From CAYMZB01 sp964394845 (GTDB lineage Bacteria > Patescibacteriota > Microgenomatia > Daviesbacterales > UBA10151): a stretch of 14,177 nucleotides of DNA. The DNA is taken from contig CAYMZB010000020.1 in assembly GCA_964394845.1 (NCBI GenBank), forward strand, positions 1 through 14,177, read 5' to 3'. This document shows positions 1-6,141 of the stretch, in pieces (within the stretch, counting starts at the first letter, position 1; every line of letters starts with the position of its first letter). The notes under the pieces were generated by a model, which was not told where the DNA came from, searched no databases, and saw only the letters and a list, made by a program, of their open reading frames with translations. The translations under genes were made by a program, and so were the position numbers.

Positions 1-2
1 CA

Positions 3-131
3 AGCCCAACACCAAGTCCTACTCCTTCACCCAGCCCTACTCCCACCCCAACCCCAAGTCCTATCCCCACACCGACACCAAATCCTAACAATCGGCCTGT
101 TGCTAATGATGTAGAAGTTACCACTTCTTAG
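3..131 (+). CDS. Surface protein, upstream fragment ending at an in-frame TAG
   Basis: This is the same reading frame as the large surface-protein frame at 153-3608, but upstream of a TAG at 129-131. It runs off the left edge of the window. Bases 3-95 encode an alternating Ser/Thr-Pro tract, a typical extended wall-spanning linker in secreted bacterial proteins. It is followed by NNRPVANDVEVTTS, the usual opening of a cadherin-like module (compare NDAPVAENLQVTTNED further on). The stop falls exactly where the sister modules have Glu (NED or DED). A single change from GAG, or from CAG, would produce it. This is therefore most likely the N-terminal side of one continuous gene with a nonsense mutation, or a base-calling error, and not a separate gene. 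Confidence 0.6.
   Translation, partial: SPTPSPTPSPSPTPTPTPSPIPTPTPNPNNRPVANDVEVTTS
129..131 (+). other. In-frame amber codon inside a cadherin-like module
   Basis: The TAG is in frame with both the Pro-rich linker upstream and the 1151-codon frame downstream. The surrounding protein, VTTS-stop-DTAITFNMSVTDADD, aligns with later module starts such as VTTNEDNAVLVNF, so the module is split by the stop. TAG is a genuine terminator elsewhere in the window (yvcK and pheS end on it), which argues against general amber reassignment. Confidence 0.8.
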
Positions 132-152
132 GATACTGCAATAACTTTTAAT

Positions 153-3100
153 ATGTCTGTGACTGATGCTGATGACAGTACAATTCACTATGAAATTGTG
201 GACCCACCAGCTCATGGTCAATTAGTAAACACCGGTCCAACTGTTATTTATACACCTGATTCAAACTTTAATGGCAAAGATGAGTTTACTTATAAAGGCA
301 ATGATGGAATTTCATATTCAAATATTGCAAAAGCTACAATTACAGTTACTGCAATTAATGATGCTCCAACAGTATCTTCAGTTGCTATAACTCCTGTTGA
401 TCCAAAAACAAATAGTATATTAACTGCAAATGTTACTGGCTCAGACCCGGAAGATGATAATTTAACTGTAAATTATAAGTGGAAGAAAAATGGAGAAAAT
501 ATTACTGGTGAAACAAATAAAACTTTAGATTTGGCTGAAGCAGGAAACGGTGACAAAGGTAATAAAATCTCAGTTTCCGCAACTGTTTCAGACCAGGAAT
601 TTACTTCTCAGGCTTTAGAATCCGATCCAGTAACTATTGTAAACAGCGCTCCAACTGTTTCTAACTTTTCAGCTTCTGTTGACGAGGATCAATCTTTGAC
701 TATCTCAAAATCCTCCTTATTAAATAATGGACATGATGCAGATGAAGATAGTTTAACTTTTGAAAAAGTAACAGGGGTAACTAATGGACAAGTTAATGTA
801 ACTGACTCAGATATAGCATTTACTCCTAATGCAAACTTTAATGGTACTGCTGTCTTAACTTACACCTTAGTTGATTTAAACCAAGAATCCGGAACAGGAA
901 CCGTAAATATCACAGTAAACCCGGTTAATGATGCGCCGGTTGCAGAAGATGTTTCTGTTTCAACTAATGAAGATAATCCTGTAACTATTACCTTAAATGC
1001 AACAGATGTTGATGGAACTAATCCATCTTATGAAATAGCTCCTAACCCTAAACACGGCCAACTAAGTGAAATTAACAATGGTAAAGTCACTTATACCCCT
1101 TCTTTAAATTACAATGGTTCTGACACCTTTACCTATAAAGCTAAAGATAGTGATGGATTAGGCTCCGATGCAGCTACAGTCACAATAATTGTAAACCCGG
1201 TTAATGATGCGCCGGTTGCTTTAGATGGAAATGTAAGCACAGATGAAGACATTCCAGTTAACTTTAATCTTTCAGGCGCTGATGTGGAAAATGACAACTT
1301 AATTTATACTATTGTAAGTATCCCCGCTAAAGACACAATCACTTATGTAGGGGGTACACAATTTACCTATACGCCAAACAAAGATCAAAATGGTACTTAC
1401 TTACTAACTTTTAAAGTAAATGATGGATTACTGTATTCAAACACAGCAACTGTCACATTTACAATTAATCCTGTTAATGATGCCCCAGTTGCAGAAAACC
1501 TTCAAGTTACAACTAATGAAGATAATGCAGTTTTAGTCAACTTTGCCAAAACAGATATTGACGGAGACAATCTTTCTTATAAATCAGTCCGTGATCCTGC
1601 TCATGGCAAGTTAGTAAAGCAAACCACAAGCTCTGCTCAATATGTGCCTGATGAGAATTATTTTGGAGTTGATTCATTTACTTATCAGTTAAAGGATGAA
1701 AAATTAGACTCTAATGTTGCCACAGTTAATATTACTATAAATCCTGTCAATGATGCGCCAAATATAATTTCCATTAATGTTACACCTGTTAATCCAAAGA
1801 CAAACTCCATGCTGAGCGCAGGGTCTTCAGCAGATGATATTGAAGGCGACAATATTACTTTTAAGTACCAGTGGAAGAAAAATGGAGAAGATTTGAAACA
1901 AGAAACTCAAAATTCCTTGGATCTTTCCAAAACAGGCAATGGTGATAAAGAAGATAAGATCTTAGTAACTGTTACAGCTTCAGATGGGCAAGACAGCAGT
2001 TCAAGATCCTCAAATGAGGTAACTATAGGAAATACTGCGCCGGTTGCTGCAGATGATACTTTACTGACAACTCAAAATAATGCTTTGACAATTAAAGCCT
2101 CTGTTTTAGCTTTAAATGATACAGATTTGGATACAAAAGATAATTTAACAGTTACGGCAGTGGCAGTTACAGCTTTAACTCATGGAACAGCTGTTTTAAA
2201 TAATGGCAATATCACCTTCACGCCTGAGGAAGAATATGTTGAAAATGCAAAATTTATCTACTCAGTAACTGATGGAGGAGAGGAAGCATTAGGTTCAGTA
2301 ACTATTAATATTATGAAGTCTCTTACCCCCGGGCAAATAATCATTGCTCCTATTGTTAATGTAAATACTGAAAAACCTCAGATTGTCATAGGCAACACTA
2401 ATATTGATTCAGTAATTAATGTGCCTTCAACTGTTAGTAACGCTATTTTAGATACAACTAATGTGTTAACTACTTCCGGACAAACCAAAGAAGCTGCTAT
2501 TCCAAACAATATATCTGTTAATACACAGTCCGGCTTAGGTACTTTGAGCGTAGTATTCCCTGCTGGTATTACAGTTTCCGGACCTGATAATTGGAACGGG
2601 AATATTACTTTACCTAGCCTTGCGCCTTTATCTTCTGTAACCCCTCCGGCTGCATCCGGCACTACTGTACAGACTACAGCAGTTGTGGAAATTGGGGCCG
2701 GAGATACCCCATTAACTTTAAGTAAAGCTGTCAGGTTGGTAATACCTGGAAAGGCCGGACAATTAACAGGATTTACCAGAGGTTTGACTTTTACAGCTAT
2801 AAATACAATCTGTACTGGGGATTCACAAACTGTTGGAGATAGTTTGGCAGCAGGAGCAGATTGTAAAATAGATAGTGGATCAGATTTAGTAATCTGGACC
2901 AAGCACTTTACTAAATTTATAACCTATACCCAAACAGCCAATAATCCTTCATCAGGCGGAACAGGCAGTGGAACAGGTTCAAATTCAGGTTCAGGCAGTT
3001 CAAATGCAAGCGCAAATGCTCCTGTTTGTACAGATTCAAAGCCAGGCAGCACTCCAACTTTGATCTCAGCTATTGCAGGGGAAAATAGTGTTATTTTAAC

Positions 3101-3608
3101 TTGGAGTAAAGCTTCCGATCCGGTGACCTACTACTTAGTCGCTTATGGCACTGAAAAAGGGAAGATTAAATTCGGAAATCCAAATGCGGGTGATAAAAAT
3201 ACCTTCTCCTACACAGTTAAAAACCTTTCCACAGGAGTAACTTACTACTTTAAAGTCAGGGCTGGAAATAATTGTATGCCTGGAGGCTTTTCTAACGAGC
3301 TTTCTGCCACTCCTTTTGGGATTTTAGTTACAGGCAGAGCTGAAGGGTTTGAAGCAGGGGTATTAGGGGAAATACCCGATAGAGTAATTCCATCCAGTAC
3401 TCCATCAGCCGCTTTAGAGCCCTCAGACAGTGTCACAGAAGGCGCTAAAGAAGCTAATAAAAGCAATAGTAAATGGTTAGTTTTGGCAAGTTTATTCTTA
3501 GGAATGTTAGCATTGGGAGTAGGTTTAAGAAAATTTAGAGGAAAGAAATCAGCTCCTAAAAAAATTGTTGCCCGATCCCGTAAATTCTCCTCACGCATGA
3601 AAAAATAA
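153..3608 (+). CDS. Giant modular surface protein with cadherin-like and Ig-like repeats, FN3 domain and C-terminal membrane anchor
   Basis: This is probably an exported adhesin or surface-layer-like protein displayed outside the cell. In residues counted from the first ATG, there is the remainder of a cadherin-like module (1-68), an Ig/PKD-like module (about 72-165), four cadherin-like modules of 91-92 residues (166-257, 258-349, 350-441, 442-533), a second Ig-like module (534-627) and another cadherin-like module (628-720). The modules share NPVNDAPV junctions and TPxxxxNGxDxFTY cores. Residues 721-925 form a different beta-rich domain with a Cys pair (887, 903) and a WTKHFTKF end. A Gly/Ser linker (932-958), a fibronectin type III-like domain (about 965-1054), a hydrophobic segment (1108-1125) and a basic tail follow, giving a stop-transfer anchor with a cytoplasmic C-terminus. 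The ATG at 153 has no ribosome site and lies mid-module, so the true start is upstream of the window and of the TAG at 129-131. The ligand is unknown. Confidence 0.85.
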   Translation: MSVTDADDSTIHYEIVDPPAHGQLVNTGPTVIYTPDSNFNGKDEFTYKGNDGISYSNIAKATITVTAINDAPTVSSVAITPVDPKTNSILTANVTGSDPEDDNLTVNYKWKKNGENITGETNKTLDLAEAGNGDKGNKISVSATVSDQEFTSQALESDPVTIVNSAPTVSNFSASVDEDQSLTISKSSLLNNGHDADEDSLTFEKVTGVTNGQVNVTDSDIAFTPNANFNGTAVLTYTLVDLNQESGTGTVNITVNPVNDAPVAEDVSVSTNEDNPVTITLNATDVDGTNPSYEIAPNPKHGQLSEINNGKVTYTPSLNYNGSDTFTYKAKDSDGLGSDAATVTIIVNPVNDAPVALDGNVSTDEDIPVNFNLSGADVENDNLIYTIVSIPAKDTITYVGGTQFTYTPNKDQNGTYLLTFKVNDGLLYSNTATVTFTINPVNDAPVAENLQVTTNEDNAVLVNFAKTDIDGDNLSYKSVRDPAHGKLVKQTTSSAQYVPDENYFGVDSFTYQLKDEKLDSNVATVNITINPVNDAPNIISINVTPVNPKTNSMLSAGSSADDIEGDNITFKYQWKKNGEDLKQETQNSLDLSKTGNGDKEDKILVTVTASDGQDSSSRSSNEVTIGNTAPVAADDTLLTTQNNALTIKASVLALNDTDLDTKDNLTVTAVAVTALTHGTAVLNNGNITFTPEEEYVENAKFIYSVTDGGEEALGSVTINIMKSLTPGQIIIAPIVNVNTEKPQIVIGNTNIDSVINVPSTVSNAILDTTNVLTTSGQTKEAAIPNNISVNTQSGLGTLSVVFPAGITVSGPDNWNGNITLPSLAPLSSVTPPAASGTTVQTTAVVEIGAGDTPLTLSKAVRLVIPGKAGQLTGFTRGLTFTAINTICTGDSQTVGDSLAAGADCKIDSGSDLVIWTKHFTKFITYTQTANNPSSGGTGSGTGSNSGSGSSNASANAPVCTDSKPGSTPTLISAIAGENSVILTWSKASDPVTYYLVAYGTEKGKIKFGNPNAGDKNTFSYTVKNLSTGVTYYFKVRAGNNCMPGGFSNELSATPFGILVTGRAEGFEAGVLGEIPDRVIPSSTPSAALEPSDSVTEGAKEANKSNSKWLVLASLFLGMLALGVGLRKFRGKKSAPKKIVARSRKFSSRMKK
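915..1739 (+). repeat. Tandem 273-276 bp coding repeats (cadherin-like modules)
   Basis: Module junctions encoding VNPVNDAPVA or INPVNDAPVA begin at 915, 1191, 1464 and 1737, so the repeat length is 276, 273 and 273 bp. The 29-base junctions at 915-943 and 1191-1219 are identical in nucleotide sequence, while the module interiors have diverged. This points to old duplication with recent copying or recombination at the junctions. The two Ig-like modules also share a 19-base identical stretch at 479-497 and 1871-1889. Confidence 0.85.
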
Positions 3609-3631
3609 GCTAATCATCGCAGTTTTTAAAC

Positions 3632-3844
3632 TTAAAAGGATGCATTAAACCTCATCTTTTTAAAATCATCATCCAGAGTAAATATTTCATCCAAAGAAAA
3701 ATCTTTAAATAAAACATAAGAGGTTGCATCTGTAAATGAAATTTTATGTTCAGAGAATTTAAGGAACGCCTCTTAAGCTTTTCTAAAAGTCGCTCTGTCA
3801 ACAGAAAAGACTTTTATCTCATTTTCTTTCTGCAAAAATCTTGA
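3632..3844 (-). pseudogene. PIN-domain (VapC-type) toxin remnant, C-terminal half
   Basis: Reading the minus strand gives QKENEIKVFSVDRATF, then an in-frame TAA at 3775-3773, then EAFLKFSEHKISFTDATSY, KDFSLDEIFTLDDDFKKM and a terminal TAA at 3634-3632. The SFTDATS block with the following FTLDDDF block is the C-terminal signature of VapC-type PIN ribonucleases. The Asp residues there belong to the metal-binding acidic cluster. The N-terminal half with the first catalytic Asp and the VDTS-like strand is absent. The frame opens only from 3844, where it overlaps the antitoxin remnant in another frame. A missing N-terminus plus a nonsense codon make this a dead gene. I recognise the family from motif order, not from a search. 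Confidence 0.7.
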
Positions 3845-3971
3845 TTAATTCTTCGGCCACATTATCTGCCACCCGACGTATAAGTTTTGACCTTGATATA
3901 TCGGCGATTCCCTCAAAATCATCCAGAATTGAAACAGAGTGAGGATTAAGGTAAACATGGTGTATATTCTG
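3819..3971 (-). pseudogene. Ribbon-helix-helix (VapB/CopG-like) antitoxin remnant
   Basis: On the minus strand, reading from 3971, the frame gives HVYLNPHSVSILDDF then EGIADISRSKLIRRVADNV and AEELIKIFAERK, ending at a TGA at 3821-3819. A short beta-strand segment followed by two helices with an SRSKLIR-type second-helix start is the ribbon-helix-helix DNA-binding pattern of VapB/CopG antitoxins. No ATG opens the frame. A TGA lies just upstream at 3974-3972, and an ATG at 3992-3990 is cut off by that stop. The frame ends about where the toxin frame begins, and the usual antitoxin C-terminus and toxin N-terminus are both missing. This fits an internal deletion that joined the two genes. Confidence 0.6.
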
Positions 3972-3985
3972 TCAATAAGCCTTCT

Positions 3986-4009
3986 GCCACATACCGTACG
4001 GTATGTGGC
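3986..4009. promoter_or_regulatory. Perfect 24-bp palindrome, candidate antitoxin operator
   Basis: Twelve-base arms (GCCACATACCGT and its exact reverse complement) meet without a loop around CCGTACGG. The element lies about 15 bases upstream of the ribbon-helix-helix remnant in that gene's direction. This is where VapB/CopG-type antitoxins bind inverted repeats to repress their own operon. It is followed by an unusually GC-rich stretch at 4008-4027. The operator role is inferred from symmetry and position only. Confidence 0.5.
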
Positions 4010-4064
4010 GCGATCCCGCCCGCGCAGAAAAATTCCAGCTTCAGCCTTTCAAAATTATCTTCAG

Positions 4065-4147
4065 TGCCGGGAAGAGGAGTTGAACCTCCACGCCCTTTCG
4101 GGCACTACCACCTCAAGGTAGCGTGTATACCATTTCACCACCCCGGC
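4065..4147 (-). tRNA. tRNA-Leu (anticodon GAG)
   Basis: The minus strand folds as a class II tRNA of 83 nt. The acceptor is GCCGGGG paired with TCCCGGC (one G-U), and the anticodon stem CTACC/GGTAG encloses the loop TTGAGGT. There is a long variable arm closed by GCCC/GGGC and a T-arm GGAGG-TTCAACT-CCTCT. Anticodon GAG reads CUC and CUU leucine codons. The discriminator is A and the next bases are CTG, so CCA is not encoded. A TATAAT box at 4163-4158 lies 10 bases ahead of the 5' end. Confidence 0.95.
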
Positions 4148-4189
4148 ATTCTGGTTAATTATATCCAAAGTTTACAAAATTTTAAGGCA

Positions 4190-4275
4190 TGGTGCCGAAG
4201 AGAGGAGTCGGACCTCCACCCTCTTTCGAGGACAAGCTTCTGAGGCCTGCGCGTCTGCCATTCCGCCACTTCGGC
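4190..4275 (-). tRNA. tRNA-Leu (anticodon CAG), CCA encoded
   Basis: This is a class II tRNA on the minus strand. Acceptor GCCGAAG pairs with CTTCGGC, and anticodon stem CAGGC/GCTTG encloses CTCAGAA (anticodon CAG, codon CUG). A long variable arm (CCTC/GAGG) is present. Unlike the other tRNA genes here, the discriminator A at 4193 is followed by CCA at 4192-4190. The T-loop reads TCCGACT, with C instead of the nearly universal U at position 55. An extended -10 (TGT-TAAAAT, 4299-4291) lies about 15 bases ahead of the 5' end. Confidence 0.93.
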
Positions 4276-4290
4276 ATATTCAACAAGCAT

Positions 4291-4329
4291 ATTTTAACAC
4301 CAATCTGTTTTTACAGGTAGTGTTATAAT
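4291..4329. promoter_or_regulatory. Divergent promoters for tRNA-Leu(CAG) and yvcK
   Basis: On the plus strand TGT-TATAAT (4321-4329) is an extended -10 whose expected start site is about 4336, three bases before the yvcK ATG at 4339. On the minus strand TGT-TAAAAT (4299-4291) points to the tRNA. No good -35 is seen for either, as expected for extended -10 promoters. Confidence 0.6.
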
Positions 4330-4338
4330 AATTTCTTA

Positions 4339-5364
4339 ATGACAGGTATAAATAACAAAAAATATCCTTTCCAGCAAAAAATAGTTACCTTTGGAGGAGG
4401 CACCGGACATTTCTCCCTTCTAAGAGGATTGGTTGAGTTAAACCAACCTGAGAAAATCAGCGCTGTTGTTGGAACCTGGGATTCAGGCGGTTCTTCCGGC
4501 AGGCTTAGAACTGAGCTTGGGATTTTGCCCCCAGGTGATATCAGACAATGCCTTTTAGCCCTTATGGAAGACCCAAAACAAAGACAAGTTGCTCAGAAAC
4601 TGTTTGATGACCGTTTGGAAGAAGTGTCAGGACCTTTAAAAGGCCACAGCCTGGGAAACTTAATTACTGCAAGACTGGAACACATTTATAAAGGCGCTGA
4701 CAGGGGAACTGAAGCAGAAAGACTGCTTTTTAGAATTCAGGCAAAGTTGCTCCCTGTAAGTCTTACTGAACTAAATCTAATTGCCAAATTAGAAGGGGGA
4801 GAGGAGATTGAAGGAGAGACAAATATAGATCTTCGGGCAGAAAGTAAAACTTACAATCCAAACCACAAGATTATGAGGATTTATTTTGACACTAATGCAG
4901 ATCCGAACCCGGATGTAATTGCAGCCATAAATGAAGCTGATAAAATCATTTTTTCTGCAGGAGATTTATTTACTTCAGTACTGCCACATCTTTTAGTAAA
5001 CGGTATAAAAGAAGCTATTCTTGCCTCAAAAGGACAAGTAATCTTGATTTTAAATCTAATGACTAAGCGGGGAGAAACAGATTCTTATAAGGCTTCTGAC
5101 TATCTGGAAGCTTTTTTATCATATTTGAGAGATAACAATAGAATAAATTACATTATTGCCAACCAAAACGGACTGGAAGAAGAGATTTTAAAAATCTATG
5201 AGAAAGAAGGCCAAGAACCTGTTAAAGTAGATGATGTTAGCTGTGAAGGCCTTGCCCCAAACATAAAAATTATTAAATCCCATTTGGCAGTTTACCATAT
5301 CAGAGAGCATTTACTCCGCCATGATCCCGAGGCTCTGGCAACTACTATTTTAGACCTAAATTAG
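4339..5364 (+). CDS. yvcK: YvcK/CofD-like family protein (gluconeogenesis factor type)
   Basis: This is a full-length (341 aa) member of the CofD/YvcK superfamily. In bacteria without F420, YvcK binds UDP-sugars and links carbon metabolism to cell-wall synthesis and shape. Motifs seen are the Rossmann-like VTFGGGTGHFSLLRG (residues 16-30), TWDSGGSSGRLR (46-57), PPGDIRQCLLALMED (64-78), KGHSLGNLI (101-109) and a late MTKRGETDSYKASDYL (241-256). The loop normally written GPGSLYTS is here SAGDLFTS (206-213), a family deviation near the presumed ligand site. The ATG at 4339 is favoured because a TATAAT box ends 9 bases before it, leaving almost no leader. The neighbouring wall genes are consistent with an envelope-related role. 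The enzymatic activity of YvcK proteins is uncertain. Confidence 0.9.
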   Translation: MTGINNKKYPFQQKIVTFGGGTGHFSLLRGLVELNQPEKISAVVGTWDSGGSSGRLRTELGILPPGDIRQCLLALMEDPKQRQVAQKLFDDRLEEVSGPLKGHSLGNLITARLEHIYKGADRGTEAERLLFRIQAKLLPVSLTELNLIAKLEGGEEIEGETNIDLRAESKTYNPNHKIMRIYFDTNADPNPDVIAAINEADKIIFSAGDLFTSVLPHLLVNGIKEAILASKGQVILILNLMTKRGETDSYKASDYLEAFLSYLRDNNRINYIIANQNGLEEEILKIYEKEGQEPVKVDDVSCEGLAPNIKIIKSHLAVYHIREHLLRHDPEALATTILDLN

Positions 5365-5399
5365 CCTCAATTGCCTTAGTTTGATCCCTATTAACAGAG

Positions 5400-5429
5400 T
5401 TGACAAAAGCTCAAAATTAAGGGTAAAAT
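5400..5429 (+). promoter_or_regulatory. Promoter TTGACA-18-TAAAAT
   Basis: A consensus -35 (5400-5405) and a good -10 (5424-5429) lie directly ahead of the first wall hydrolase. Transcription would start near 5436, about 10 bases before the ATG at 5446. No Shine-Dalgarno sequence lies in that short leader. Confidence 0.7.
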
Positions 5430-5445
5430 TCTCACGCTAAAACAC

Positions 5446-6039
5446 ATGCAAAACCTAAAGCTGCAATATAATAATGTATGGCTTATTACTGCCTGGTTTG
5501 GAACCTCGTTTACCTGTTTAACCTTCTCAGTTTTACTCCTATTTCACTTATCTACCCCAAAAGTAGTAAAACAAACTAATCAGAGCTTTAAATTATATGC
5601 AGCGCTACCGGTAAGCAACACTCAGGTATCAGATGACATTGATTTTACAGATGCCCGCGCAAAGATAATTGAAAATTTTTTTAAGGGACACAACGCCCCT
5701 TTGGCAGACTTATCTGCAGTTTTTGTTTCTGTTGCAGACAAATACAAGCTGGATTACAGACTTTTACCTGCAATTTCTATGCAGGAATCAAATGGCGGCA
5801 AAAAAGTTGTTTCTGATTCATTTAACCCGTTTGGGTATGGTATTTACGGTGGAAAAGTAAAAAAGTTTAATTCCTGGGCAGAAGCAATTGAAAGAGTAGG
5901 GCAGGGACTAAAAGAAGACTACCTGGATATTGGCTTAAATACACCTGAAAAAATCATGCCTAAATACACTCCACCCTCAATTACTCTAGGAGGACCCTGG
6001 GCTAAAGGCGTTTCTTCTTTTATGGAAGAATTAAGATAA
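5446..6039 (+). CDS. Membrane-anchored lysozyme-fold peptidoglycan hydrolase (first paralogue)
   Basis: This is a 197-aa protein with an N-terminal hydrophobic segment (about residues 12-36) that would anchor it or export it, followed by a spacer and a C-terminal catalytic-like domain (about 85-197). LLPAISMQESNGGKK (107-120) matches the active-site helix of GH73/transglycosylase-like lysozyme folds, with Glu114 as the candidate general acid. FNPFGYGIYGG and FNSWAEAIERV follow, typical of the glucosaminidase-like subgroup. It would cut the glycan strands of peptidoglycan outside the membrane. It is clearly related to the next gene (shared NSW-EAI, GLKE-Y and SFM-EL blocks), so the pair arose by duplication. 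Family assignment is by motif, and glucosaminidase versus lytic transglycosylase cannot be decided here. Confidence 0.75.
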   Translation: MQNLKLQYNNVWLITAWFGTSFTCLTFSVLLLFHLSTPKVVKQTNQSFKLYAALPVSNTQVSDDIDFTDARAKIIENFFKGHNAPLADLSAVFVSVADKYKLDYRLLPAISMQESNGGKKVVSDSFNPFGYGIYGGKVKKFNSWAEAIERVGQGLKEDYLDIGLNTPEKIMPKYTPPSITLGGPWAKGVSSFMEELR

Positions 6040-6055
6040 ATATATCCCCTAGTAT

Positions 6056-6084
6056 TTGACTTTTCGGGTTAAATTTGCTAATAT
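6056..6084 (+). promoter_or_regulatory. Promoter TTGACT-17-TAATAT with extended -10
   Basis: The -35 TTGACT (6056-6061) and -10 TAATAT (6079-6084) are spaced by 17 bases, with a TGC extension at 6076-6078. Start is predicted near 6091, giving a roughly 50-base leader to the ATG at 6142. It is the strongest-looking promoter in the window, and it is followed at once by a terminator-like hairpin. Confidence 0.7.
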
Positions 6085-6093
6085 ACTCTACTC

Positions 6094-6134
6094 AAATCCT
6101 AATAGCTGCCTTAAAACAGAAATTAGGATTTTTT
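6094..6134 (+). terminator. Terminator-like hairpin in the leader of the second hydrolase
   Basis: AAATCCTAAT (6094-6103) pairs perfectly with ATTAGGATTT (6122-6131). A possible inner CTG/CAG pairing (6106-6108 with 6117-6119) would shorten the loop, and a six-T run at 6129-6134 follows. It lies between the predicted start site near 6091 and the ATG at 6142. It could be an attenuator, or simply the terminator of the upstream gene. The 3' arm also contains AGGA (6125-6128), the only Shine-Dalgarno-like motif before this start, so the fold could also hide it. Confidence 0.55.
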
Positions 6135-6141
6135 AATACCT

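Noticed and set aside
1..95. CRISPR or simple DNA repeat in the Pro-rich start of the window
   Set aside because: The periodicity comes from alternating Ser/Thr and Pro codons. There are no constant repeats with unique spacers.
129..131. Alternative genetic code (amber reassigned) as explanation for the internal TAG
   Set aside because: yvcK and pheS both end in TAG at the normal family length, so TAG is a working stop in this genome.
2378..2902. Long minus-strand open frame within the adhesin gene
   Set aside because: It is the antisense shadow of a Thr/Val-rich coding region. It has no own start signals and the opposite frame has clear domain structure.
3609..3660. Terminator after the adhesin gene
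   Set aside because: Only a weak all-AT inverted repeat (TTTTAA/TTAAAA) is present, too unstable to support a call.
3939..4121. A 60-codon plus-strand open frame
   Set aside because: It runs through the palindrome and into the antisense of tRNA-Leu(GAG), has no ribosome site and resembles no protein. It is a chance frame.
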